Below are positions 23,351 to 32,891 of a stretch of 64,000 nucleotides of DNA, piece after piece (within the stretch, counting starts at the first letter, position 1; each line of letters begins with the position of its first letter). This DNA comes from Byssothecium circinans (taxonomy: Eukaryota > Ascomycota > Dothideomycetes > Pleosporales > Massarinaceae). Under the pieces are notes generated by a model, which ran no database searches, was not told the origin of the DNA, and was given only the letters and a program-made list of their open reading frames with translations. Both the position numbers and the translations under genes were made by a program. The stretch is taken from the NCBI GenBank assembly GCA_010015675.1, contig ML976987.1, forward strand, positions 100,736-164,735, in the 5' to 3' direction.

Positions 23351-24028
23351 CTTGGTTTCCGGGCACCATTGAGTCGGGAACCCACGCAGGAACACAACTA
23401 CTGGCGTCTGTGCTGGTACACCGGTGAACTCTTCGAAGCCGCGGCAATCTTGGCCGAAATAGAGGAAATGCCATGTCATCGTCCTGGTCACAATCTGACT
23501 CGTGGCAAGTTTCAGCTCAGCTACCATATGGTACGCAACAATATGCACGGTAGTTGCCTTGGGCTAAGGCTTGACGCTCTGAAGTGGGACAGCGCTACAC
23601 AGAAGATTTGCCCTATTGCATCCTGCGCTAAGCGACAGCGTTAGGCGAAAAGTGGCTTTATAGGTTGCTAACGTGTCAGTGTAGCCCCCTATCGATCTCC
23701 ATCGGAGACACCGACGGGTTTCACATAACAAGGTTGCCCCAAGATCGGATATCTTGATGTCCTTCTCTGAAATATTGAGCCTCTGATCTTCTCGTGGGCT
23801 GTTGCTGAATTTCGCGAGTTCGCAAAATACTACCTTAGCATTGTACACAACCATCGTTCAAAACCACCCCTACACAATGTCATACACAACGTATCGTGCT
23901 GACAGAACGGCATCATTGTAGATATTGAACTAACTATTGTGAATATACAAATGATCAGACCTTTCTAATATATATACTGTGCTCGCATCGCCCCCAAAGC
24001 ATCTTCTTCTCATCACACAACAACAACG
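23351..24028. other. intergenic, nothing recognised
   Basis: No motif-bearing frame. Composition falls towards AT after 23880. Confidence 0.35.
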
Positions 24029-24122
24029 ATCTCAGAGCCATTGGGTGGGTGGGAGTCGGCGCAACGAACAAGTGGTATTCACAAATCCACGGAGCGTCGT
24101 GGGTTCAAAATGGCTCTGAGAT
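24029..24122 (+). repeat. fold-back unit, copy 1 (14-bp perfect stem)
   Basis: 24029-24042 and 24109-24122 are perfect 14-bp inverted repeats (ATCTCAGAGCCATT). The interior has GGGTGGGTGGGA, then a GTGG/CCAC stem and GGGTTCAAAAT, which resembles a tRNA B box. The same interior order recurs at 24223-24311. A tRNA gene is not supported because the T-arm cannot close. It may be a tRNA-derived short interspersed element or a structured RNA. Confidence 0.5.
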
Positions 24123-24222
24123 ACAAAAACCAAGGGACTGTGCAGAATAACCACATCTGCATGGCTGGGTGCGAGGAATGCGTCCCCCCTTTCCCTTTCA
24201 GCAACAGATCTCTTTCTCAACT

Positions 24223-24311
24223 AGAGACCATTGGGTGGGTGGGACCAGGCGCAGCCAACAAAGTGGTATACCAATAAATCCACGGCGCGTCGCGGGTTCA
24301 AGATGGCCTCT
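24223..24311 (+). repeat. fold-back unit, copy 2
   Basis: Shares CCATTGGGTGGGTGGGA, an AAGTGGTAT box, AAATCCACGG and GTCG(C)GGGTTCAA with copy 1. The closing stem is AGAG-CCAT with ATGG-CTCT and one mismatch in the middle, so pairing is kept although the sequence changed. Confidence 0.5.
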
Positions 24312-24393
24312 GAGAAAAACGAATCGACAAATACCACCACAATTTGCAACACAAGAGACTCTGCAGAATACCCAGATCTGCATGGCTAGGCGC

Positions 24394-25154
24394 GAGGCTT
24401 GCGGCCCCCTTTTCTCTTGCGCGAATAGTTGGTTCCAGCTCAACAACTCAACAGAAACTGATAGGAAGACTATGCACGGTGATACAGGCCTGCATGGACG
24501 AGCGCGAGACTTGCGGTCCCTCACTCTTCCACCGGAGTCATACGCTGATACGTGGACTCCCCTGTTGAGCAAGGCGGCTGTTGTTGCTGTTGTTGGTGGA
24601 GAAGACTGCAGTAGGTTCTGATCTATTGTGGCAACGGCATCGAAATGCGTTCTGCCTCTTCTTTTCCGCGCTGTGTGATTGGAAAGACTGCGGATGGTTT
24701 TGATCATCCCCGGACGGGAATTGACTTGCGGTCTTCCCTCTCTTTCCCCATGTTCAACAAAAGGATCGGCAGGGTTTTGACACTGCACGACAGGAGATTG
24801 ATTTGCGTTCTCTCCGTTCCTTTCGCAACACGAGATCTGGAGCGACGGTGCGAGGTTTTGACCCGGACCGCAGAGGATGAAATGCGTTCTCCTCATTCGC
24901 TCTCAGAAAGTGCGACCATGGTATTGACCTGGACGTTAGAGCACTGGCTTGCGGCCTGCTCGTTCTTTCTTTACACGAGATACCGGGAAGATTATGGCGG
25001 TATTGACCGTCCGGAAGAACATTGACTTGCGGTCTGTTCATTCTTTCCAGGTATCTTCACTGCTGGGAGAGGATTTGAAGATCTGGTAACGAATTAGAGA
25101 AGCGACGTGCATGGTTCTGACCTGTGCGGTAGAGCGCGAGCCTTGCGGGCCCTC
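24394..25154 (+). ncRNA. array of about nine hairpins with TTGCG/ATGCG loop (candidate structured RNA)
   Basis: Hairpins of about 23 nt recur at 24394, 24500, 24636-24656, 24716-24738, 24793-24815, 24873-24894, 24939-24961, 25017-25039 and 25132-25154. In the clearest copies the form is outer stem (4-5 bp), two-base internal loop, inner stem (3 bp), loop TTGCG or ATGCG. Outer stems differ yet still pair: GGCA/TGCC, GGGAA/TTCCC, GGAGA/TCTCC, GAGGA/TCCTC, GAGCA/TGCTC, GAACA/TGTTC. Inner stems include GAC/GTC, GAA/TTC, GGC/GCC and GCC/GGC. Each hairpin is preceded by a GGT-nnTG-ACC box, and several are followed by a pyrimidine-rich TTCTTTC-like stretch. The core spacing is 66-80 nt. No protein-coding frame explains it. 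I have not run a fold or a search, so whether it is transcribed is unknown. Confidence 0.5.
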
Positions 25155-25662
25155 ACTGCTTCGCGGATGTTTGAGCTGATACTCTGGCATCATTACTTAT
25201 CTCCCTCTTCATCAGCTACGAGTTACGACTTTTCTTCATAACTAACTCTAGCCGCACTTCTATTTGCTAGAGATTCCAGAAGCGTCTATAAGCTTCATAC
25301 CAACTAAAGCTAAATGCGTTTTCCTTTGTCGTATTCCAGCTACTTCCTTTTTTGGCTGGAAATTTTCAACAACGTACATATTTTCTTTATCACACTTCAA
25401 CCACAATTAGGCTGGAGATTCACAATGCCAACAATGAACGGCACCCGGGAAGTATTTAGAGCTTCCCATTTCCCTGGCTCTGATCACAAGATCGGGCACC
25501 GACGCCGGATGCGTGAGTATCATCCGCACTTCGAGAACAGCACAGCACAGCTCGCAGTGGTTCGAGTACAGTGTTGGTAATCGAGACCAACGCAGCCAGA
25601 ACAGAATAAAAAATATTGACTTTGCAGATGAGCATTTACCAAAAAGAAATGCTCACTGCAAA

Positions 25663-25700
25663 CCTCCCAGAATAGCTGAAACCTTGACGTGGTTGGGAGG
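25663..25700 (+). ncRNA. TTGACGT-loop hairpin, copy 1
   Basis: Outer stem CCTCCC/GGGAGG, one-sided 11-base bulge, inner stem AACC/GGTT, loop TTGACGT. Followed 21 nt later by ACTAATA (25721). Same plan at 26027 and 26286. Confidence 0.45.
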
Positions 25701-26026
25701 CTTAGAGATTGAAAGATCCAACTAATATCAGCCGAAGTCGAAACTTCAAAACCTCATTTTTCCAGGTAGTGGATGAACCCACACTGGAAGGCAGACACGG
25801 TAAACGTGCAGTGCTGATGAGTGAGGAGACAACTTCTTCATGCGCAGAAAAGTGCCATGTTTTGGGGTTGGTTCGTTCCGAGACGAGTGGATGAAAACCG
25901 CGAGCTCGGCAGGCATAGGACGGTAACGTCGATGTGCTTAACGGGGTGGGTAGAACCACGTAAGGACCAACACAATAAATCCAAAATTTGGAAGTAGATG
26001 AGCGCAGCAAAGACTCGCCGTCTATA

Positions 26027-26063
26027 CTTCCCAGACGGCGAAAACCTTGACGAGGTTGGGAGG
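26027..26063 (+). ncRNA. TTGACGA-loop hairpin, copy 2
   Basis: Outer stem CTTCCC/GGGAGG (one G-U), one-sided bulge, inner stem AACC/GGTT, loop TTGACGA. It is followed by CTTAAGG, a longer hairpin (CTACTGCGC / GCGCAAGTAG), GGCC and then GAACTAATA at about 26130. Confidence 0.45.
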
Positions 26064-26285
26064 CTTAAGGCCCTCTCTCGCGCTCCGTTGCTACTGCGCT
26101 GAAGCGCAAGTAGTCGTGAGGTGCGGCCGAACTAATATTCGCTGGGAGCAGGGGCCGTATCAATCGAACTGGGATTGTAATCTCGGGTCGAAGAGGGTGG
26201 GACGGATACGTGCTTGGTTCCGTGCGCGGACTTGACGCTGCTGACGCGGTGTCGTTGATGCTGCTAACGCGGCGTCGTCTGCGTA

Positions 26286-26322
26286 CTCCCTTTGTAACTG
26301 GAGCCTTGACGTGGCGAGGGAG
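26286..26322 (+). ncRNA. TTGACGT-loop hairpin, copy 3
   Basis: Outer stem CTCCCT/AGGGAG, bulge, inner stem GCC/GGC, loop TTGACGT. Both stems differ from copies 1-2 but still pair. It is followed by CTTAAGGTCG...CGACC (a second stem) and GAACTAATA at about 26348. Confidence 0.45.
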
Positions 26323-26920
26323 CTTAAGGTCGGACAGTGTTCGACCGAACTAATACTAGGGATAAGAGGGCGTAATCACTCGTCCGTCTTTTCTTGCTAC
26401 ATCTTTTTTTAAAGCAGTGAGGCTATTTTTCTCTAAGTGTTTATTCTTTGGATATAGCGGTACTCGCGCCTTGTGCACGACCCGCGTGTGAGTCATTTTG
26501 AGAACCAAGATATATTCAAGAAGCTACTTTAGCACTCCCCACATAGCGCCGCCCAACAAACCAAGTGACCCACACATTCTGATAACGATTTTTGGGTCCA
26601 GTTCCGCCATTTCCTAGCCACGGAGATTCCTCATTCTAGCTGTGAGCAGCGCGTTCAGTCAATCAGGAAGGGCTGAGTCGCCGCTCGTCCTGAAGAACGC
26701 GGCGAGGCGAATCGCAGATACTACTAACTAGCTTCCTGATCCGCTCTCTCTCGCGTTTAACAAAAGCAGTATCCTTAGGCAAAACTATTTAGACTAGTAA
26801 CGCGTTATATAGTAGGAGTAGTAAGAGTTTCTTACCTTTAGAAAGTAGGGTAATAACTAGGTCTATCTACCTAAGCAGCTTTATATTATTTAGTTCGCGG
26901 GATATAACGTCCCTCACTGC

Positions 26921-27480
26921 TTAGCGAGAAACACTGTGTGCCAAGAAAAATAAGGGGTACTTTGACTTTCAGCAACTAGAAAGCTTATGCGCACAATGGG
27001 TATTGCTATAATTCTACGAAACTAAGCTGCTATAGCTAATCCTAAATGTCTATGATTTACTTTACCCTAAAATTACGTTCGCATTATTACTTCTGCGCCT
27101 AATTTACACAGCGCCTTGTATTATGGCATAACGGCCTTCCCTACCCATAGCGCTAATGTTAAGCTTTTTCGCTCTAAATTTTTGTAAAACAGGCTTATCC
27201 TACCCTTATAATCTCTATCTAATACTAGGAAGTCATTATCAGCCCTACGCGCGCTGCGGGGCGCAATTCCCCATGTAGTGCTATCCTAGTAATTAGTACT
27301 TCCACTGGAAGTGAACCACTAATCTAGGCTAATGCGCGATGACCCTGCACGTCTTACATTATACCTCGCGCCGGTATTTTATAGTATAATGTGTGGCTGT
27401 GCAAATTATATAAGCGTTTAGAATATTACTAATCTGACTTTAAGATTAAGAGCAGTGCCAAGACCCTTAGGGCCACGGCG
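26921..27480 (+). repeat. left arm of long inverted repeat
   Basis: Begins about CCCTCACTGCTTAGCGAGAA and continues through AAGAAAAATAAGGGGTACTT. The reverse complement is found at 38230 to 38104 and, on the far side of the inserted Fot1 element, at 36217 to about 35790. Differences are mostly C/T and G/A, the right arm being more RIP-altered. Shared landmarks include GGTACTTTGACTTT, ATTACGTTCGCATTATTA, GCGCAATT, TTAGTACTTC and TGTGGCTGTGC. A third partial copy of the tip is at 53620-53690. Confidence 0.65.
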
Positions 27481-28282
27481 CTTATTAGTCTAGCTAGCGC
27501 GTTTCTAGCGTTGAAACCAGCCATCTTATTATACACTTTAAGATGCGGTCTAACCTATAGTAATAACTACTTCGTAACGTAGAGACATAGCACTATATCA
27601 CCCTCACCGCTACCCCCTCCGCTAGCTAAATAAAAGACCTAACTAAGCCTATTGCGTCCTTATGCTTCTTAAGTCCACCGGCGCCGATTTCTAGACTAAG
27701 CAGCAGCCGAGCTCCAGTCTCGGCTCGTTGAAGGGGAGTGCGATGTGATAGGAAAGATATAAGATAGGCAGCAGCTCTAGACATTAAAGCATTTACTTTA
27801 GCAAGTAGTTTTAGCTAAGCACCACTAGCAAAGCGCTGTCATTTAAAGCGCACACGAAGGTGGAAAGGCCCTAGATGCTTAGGTAATACAGATGTCGTAC
27901 GGTTAAACAACTAGTGGCTGTATACATAAAGCACCGCAATCTTTAGGGTCGTAGAGATGTGCCCTATAAGGGCTGTAAGGAGTTTTATCGCGGTGCGAGG
28001 GCAGGATAGTACGCAGTGGAAAAGATTGTGGGATTGAACTAAGGTGGTACTATCTAAAAGCTACAGAAGGTGTAGGAGCGCGGGCACAAACAACGCTAGT
28101 CCTAGATAGGTGGAAGGAAAGTTGCAACCACGTAAAGTAGGAGCAACTATCCTGTAAGGTAAGAGCCATAAACCGTGACAAGTTTTGGGTGATTCATGGT
28201 GGCCATTCTTAGCAAGACCCTACACCATCTAGAACTGCATATAGCTCTATGCTCTTCAGCCATATTTACATACCATCGCCTC

Positions 28283-28393
28283 CGGCGCAAGGTCATGGCC
28301 GGTGCGGGTCGGCCGCCCTCCCTGCTAGTGGTGGCGATATAATGTACCAGTTTATATTTGTTACAGTTCTCTATTGCTTTATAAGTGCTGGCG
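28283..28393 (-). repeat. dispersed GC-rich repeat, copy 1 (inverted)
   Basis: The reverse complement contains CTAGCAGGGAGG and GGCCGACCCGCACC flanked by AAATATAAACT and TATATCGCC. It matches 31365-31460 over about 95 bp, and less well 35520-35625 and 56140-56200. Confidence 0.65.
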
Positions 28394-28774
28394 CAAGTCG
28401 GCCATGCCGCTTGTGGTGGCAGAACCAACGTTAGCCAGTTCTACGCGGCCTTACTGCTGGCAACTGCGGGGCTGCGCCTGAGTCGCACAGCCACCTTCGA
28501 CCTTCAGCCTACAAATTCAGCTGCTCTTTGATCTGTCTCAGCATCCACAACCTTCTACTATCTCCTCAAATGCTCTGTTTCAACTGAAAAGGCGGGAATA
28601 GTCATCTTTCGCGGCCTGCGCATAGTTGTAAGATGTCTCAATGTCTACTCCTAACAACATAGTCTAATGCTTCCAAGTCAAGACAATCACAGGCTCTAGA
28701 TTTCGCTTCTGCCTAGCCGCCCTACCTCCTACGACACAGCGACTCTTATCGGAATAGCCTTCTCAAAGCCGCTA

Positions 28775-31210
28775 ATGAATCGTTTTGAGTACAAGCCTAT
28801 AGATCTCGAAGGATGTTCCTTCCGCCTTCTCCGACTTTTCCATGGTAACTATGGGTGTATACGATGCGAACTATTCGATGCATGGCTATGCGATACTAAT
28901 GGCAGCATAGAATACGAAGCTTTGTCGTATACATGGGGAGATACAGCCAAGCCGCACGATATTAAGATCAATGGAAGGATGATGCCAGTCACGAAAAATT
29001 TATCCCTAGCATTACAGCATCTGCGTTGCCCATATGAAGACCAGATCCTATGGGTTGATGCCATCTACATTAATCAGGAAAATGACAAAGAACGGGCACA
29101 CCAAGTGGTACAGATGACTTCTATCTATAAAAGAGCTAAAAAGGTCCTAATCTGGTTAGGCTAAGCTACTTCTAAGACGGATCTGGCCTTCCATTATATG
29201 TAAAGCCTAGAGAAAGAGGCGGTTAACTGTGCATGCAACAACTAGATGGCCTCAGATGAGCGGTGGCAAGATCTTTGGTCGACTGTACAGCAACCGCTAG
29301 ATAATATACATGAAAATTAGATGGCCCGACTACGCAAGGGGCTTTAGATCCTCTTAGACCGATCCTGGTTTAAGAGGGTGTGGATAATACAAGAAATTGC
29401 TAATGCACGGTCGGCTAAAGTTATTTGTAGTACTAAATTGGTCTCGGCGCGCATCTTTGCGATTATTCCATCTTTAGTGGGCATAACTCCAGATCCTCAT
29501 TACCAAGCTATCCTAGATATCATGCTAGGTCCTACACGAAAACATTCTTAGTAGAGCTAAAATAACAACCTCCGCACATTACTCCTCAAATTTAGGGGAA
29601 GCGAGGCAACTGATTTAAGAGATGTCATTTATGCATTACTTGGCATATCGTTGGACGGATGTAGTCCAGATATTCTGGTACCAAACTATAAGAAATCTGC
29701 GGAGGAAGTCGTTCATGATACTATTACATTCCTTCTTCACGTCCATGACGGAAAAGGCTGCACGCCCTGTTTGCCACAATGGACATTGCCTGAATTTTTG
29801 CGAAATTTGGATTCGTTGGAGCATGCAGTCCTCATTTAGGCGGCACTGAACGGATATGAAGCGCTAGTCAAGCTACTGCTCGACATAGGCAAGGTCAACG
29901 TTAACTTGAAAGACCAAAGCGGACAAACGCCGCTATCGTGGGCGGCATGGAACGGACACGAGGCGGTGGTGAAGCTGCTGCTCGATACAGGCAAGGTCAA
30001 CGTTAACTCAGAATCTAAAAAAGAACAAACGCCACTATTAGGGGCGGCATGGAACGGACACGAGGCAGTAGTTGAACTACTGCTTGACACTGGCAAGGTT
30101 AATGTTGACTCGAAGGATCAGAACGGACAGACGCCGCTGTGGTGGGCGGCATGGAGCGGGCACGAAGCGGTAGTGAAGCTGCTGCTTGACACAGGCAAGG
30201 TCAACATGGACTTGAAGGATAGTGATAGACGGACGCCGCTATCAGGGGCGGCATGCAACGGACACGAGGCGGTAGTGGAGCTGCTGCTTAACACAGACAA
30301 GGTCGACGTGGGCTCGAAGGATAGTTACGCACAGACGCCGCTATCGAAGGCGGCATGCAACGGACACGACGCAGTAGTGAAGCTACTGCTTGACAAAGGC
30401 AAGGTCTACATTAACTCAAGGAAAAGTGGACAAGCGCCGCTCTCGCGGGCAGCATGCAACGGACACAAGGCGGTAGTTAAACTGCTGCTCAACACATACA
30501 AGGATGATATGGACTTGAAGTGTAGTTACTACGGACGGACGCCGCTCTCATGGGCAGCATGCTACGGACACGAGGCGGTAGTTAAACTGCTGCTTAACAC
30601 AGACAAGGTCGACATAGACTCAAAGGATAGTGACGGACAGACGCCGCTATCGGGGGCGGCATGCAACGGACACGAGGCGGTAGTGGAGCTACTGCTTAAC
30701 ACAGACAAGGTCAACGTGGGCTCGAAGGATAGTTACGGACGGACGCCGCTATCGGGGGCGGCATGCTACGGACACGAAGCGGTAGTTAAACTGCTGCTTA
30801 ACACAGACAAGGTCGACGTAGACTCAAAGGATAGTTACGGACAGACGCCGCTATCAGGGGCGGCGTGTGACGGACATAAGGCGGTAGTAAAGCTACTACT
30901 CGACATAGGCAAGGTTGACACTGAATCGAAAAACCAGATGGGTTGGACGCCGCTATGGAGAGCTACACTAAATGGACATAAGGCAGTAGTCAAGCTACTA
31001 CTTAACACAGAAAAGGTTAATGTTAACTTAATAGACCAGAGAGGACAAACGCCACTATTGTTAGCAGCACGGAACGGACATGAGGCGGTAGTTAAACTGC
31101 TGCTCGACACCGGAAAATTCGACGTTAACTTAAAGGACCAAAATGGACAAACGCCGCTATCGTGGGCGGTACGGTACGGTCACAAAGCGATAGTTGAGCT
31201 GCTACAATAA
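28775..31210 (+). pseudogene. HET domain-ankyrin repeat protein, nine RIP-type stops in the HET half
   Basis: A single unshifted frame of 812 codons. Residues 1-130 begin a HET domain (heterokaryon incompatibility; YEALSYTWGD, LWVDAIYINQ, VLIWLG) that continues to about residue 210 (RVWIIQEIA), then a linker. From about residue 355 there are 14 ankyrin repeats of 34 residues (G-Q/R-TPL---A---GH-AVVKLLL) to the TAA at 31210. Stops lie at 29162, 29201, 29243, 29318, 29345, 29549, 29552, 29558 and 29837; all are TAA/TAG as expected from CAA/CAG. The ankyrin half (29906-31210) has none, despite many CAA/CAG codons. HET proteins trigger cell death on non-self fusion; ankyrin repeats are typical sensors of fungal NLR-like proteins, but no NACHT/NB-ARC domain is present here. 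Inverted GC-rich repeats flank the gene. Confidence 0.85.
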
Positions 31211-31364
31211 ACGTTAATTACAGTAGCTAATAAGTATGGCTAGTTGGGCTAAGACGAGACTAGTCTATATATTATTATTATCTCTAGGTAGTAGAAGCGC
31301 AACATATGAAGTATAGTCTAAAGCTAGTAATAGCGTAGTATAAGTAGAGATATATAAGCATTTT

Positions 31365-31460
31365 TATAAGCATTAGAGAACTATAATAAATATAAACTAG
31401 TACATTATATCGCTACTACTAGCAGGGAGGGCAGCCGACCCGCACCAGCCATAACCTTTG
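31365..31460 (+). repeat. dispersed GC-rich repeat, copy 2
   Basis: Direct copy 150 bp downstream of the HET-ANK stop, in inverse orientation to 28283-28393. Matching landmarks: ATTAGAGAACT, AAATATAAACT, GTACATTATATCGC, CTAGCAGGGAGG, CCGACCCGCACC, CCATAACCTT. Confidence 0.65.
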
Positions 31461-31737
31461 TTTCGAGAGGATTCAGCGCGCCGCCGATTAAGAAGCGCAC
31501 GACGCCGGAATTGCCCTGCGGATGGGGGTCCCCAGAAAACGAGCCGGCTCACTATCGACTTTCAACCTATACTGCATACTTTTCCTTTCTTTCTTTCCTA
31601 TGTTGAGCAAGGTGTTAGATATGCGATCAGCAGTCCTCATGGTTGGCTTCTGAACTGGAGCAGGTGCTTGATAACAGAATGTATAATAGCTGGCGCATCG
31701 TAACGGCCCATACCCTTAGGGTGCATGGCCATAATAG

Positions 31738-31738
<1 letters not shown>

Positions 31739-31780
<42 letters not shown>
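31739..31780. repeat. (AC)21 microsatellite
   Basis: Uninterrupted AC dinucleotide run of 42 bp. An uninterrupted CpA run is notable in DNA whose surroundings have lost CpA by RIP, so it is probably young. Confidence 0.95.
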
Positions 31781-31784
<4 letters not shown>

Positions 31785-31844
31785 CGAGAGGAGACTTCAG
31801 TTGACCGGTGGCGTATTCAAAGTTGAGTTGCATGGAGGCCTGCA

Positions 31845-32450
31845 CGTGGCCCGGTTGTGCGGAGTTTAGCTCCCGCTTCTCCTCCAGGATTAATTTAGCA
31901 CTAGCCAAAAGGTGCCCTCTTAAGCGAGGATTGCGGGGCTGAGCTGACCCGCGAGAAGGCATAGAGAAAGCTGGCATGCGGTGTTCCAACTATTGCTGGC
32001 GCTTTCAGCTAGGGGCTACCTATGCATATGTTGTTGACGTGGTCGCTGAGTCTACCAGTAAAACGGATACGGCGCTCTCGCGCCGATACGGTGCGCTGAG
32101 AGATGTCTGGCGCTAGTCTTCTTAAGCGAGGCTGCAGGGCTGAGCAGACAGTCACCGGTGTGATATGCCATGCTGCAAGATAACTTCCAGCTTTGTGATC
32201 TAATAGGTAGATTTACAGGTTGCTGCAATGTCACAGCGCCAAAGTAATAAAGTTTTTCCAAGCCCCTATCACTATCACGCAGTTGGCTAATAGCATGAGC
32301 CGAACAGATCAAGCCATCTAACGCGCAATAGCGGACGTGCCGACCCCTCCAGACCGGTGACTGTCTGCTCAGCCCTGTAGCCTCGCTTAAGCAGGCAAAT
32401 TTTGACTAGCGGGAGCTAAATTCGGCTCAACCAGGCCGGGGTGTCCGGAA
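31845..32450. repeat. nested inverted repeats (MITE-like), about 600 bp
   Basis: Outer pair: 31845-31960 and 32352-32450 (shared TTTAGCTCCCGC and CTTAAGCGAGG...GGGCTGAGC). Inner pair: about 32119-32160 and 32352-32394, over 40 bp with few mismatches (CTTAAGCGAGGCTGCAGGGC, GACAGTCACCGGT). No coding capacity. Could be a deleted DNA transposon or two copies of a small element in opposite orientation. Confidence 0.55.
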
Positions 32451-32891
32451 TTAATTCCAGCGGTGGGACCTAACTTATCACGGCATAGCGCGGCAGGGGG
32501 ACCGTGAGAGCCGCTCGTCTCTTTGTTCCTCAAGGCATCAAGCGTATCCAAAGTTCGGCCAAGTCTGTGGCTAAGATCTTAGAAAAACCCACAAGAACAC
32601 ATATTCTCCATCTGTGGCCACAAGATGGAACACTACGAAGAAATCGTGCCTCACCGCTCCTTACCGGCAACGCCAACCGCCTTCAGGGTGGTGATTCCCG
32701 AGGCTAGGAGGTTCGACGACAACATCGTGTGCCGTCTGCGAGTGTCAGCCACGTTGTCTTGGCGGAGATTCAGCTAGGATTCTTGTTCCATATTATTCCG
32801 TCCCTCCATCCCTCCCCCTAAGAGCAATGCCCCCTCATTGCAAATTTCCAGGGTAGTTACAAACTTCAATCACCTTGCCTCGCAACTAGCA

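Larger units (their letters stand above)
26421..28774. other. AT-enriched, RIP-worn DNA without an intact gene
   Basis: From about 26750 the sequence becomes AT-rich and full of TAG/CTA. It contains the left arm of a long inverted repeat (26921-27480) and one copy of a GC-rich dispersed repeat (28283-28393). 28440-28774 is the likely promoter region of the HET-ANK gene. No recognisable domain is seen in 27480-28280. Confidence 0.4.
31461..32891. other. intergenic between the two HET genes; repeats only
   Basis: Contains an (AC)n microsatellite and a nested inverted repeat (separate entries). The last 400 bp before 32892 have normal composition and are the probable promoter of the second HET gene. 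No coding sequence recognised. Confidence 0.4.

Noticed and set aside
24029..24122. tRNA gene
   Set aside because: A B-box-like GGTTCAA is present, but a T-stem and a plausible anticodon arm cannot be formed.
24198..24896. Minus-strand open frame of 232 codons
   Set aside because: It crosses the covarying hairpin array, has no domain, arginine/serine-rich shadow-like composition, and no match in codon use to the real genes.
24394..25154. CRISPR array or hammerhead ribozyme
   Set aside because: Repeats are not identical and the genome is eukaryotic, so no CRISPR. The hammerhead core CUGANGA is absent.
29836..31110. Minus-strand open frames opposite the ankyrin array
   Set aside because: They repeat with the 102-bp period because the sense strand does; simple shadows.
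31627..31989. Minus-strand frame of 120 codons with a VC-repeat tract
   Set aside because: The tract is just the translated AC microsatellite; no domain.
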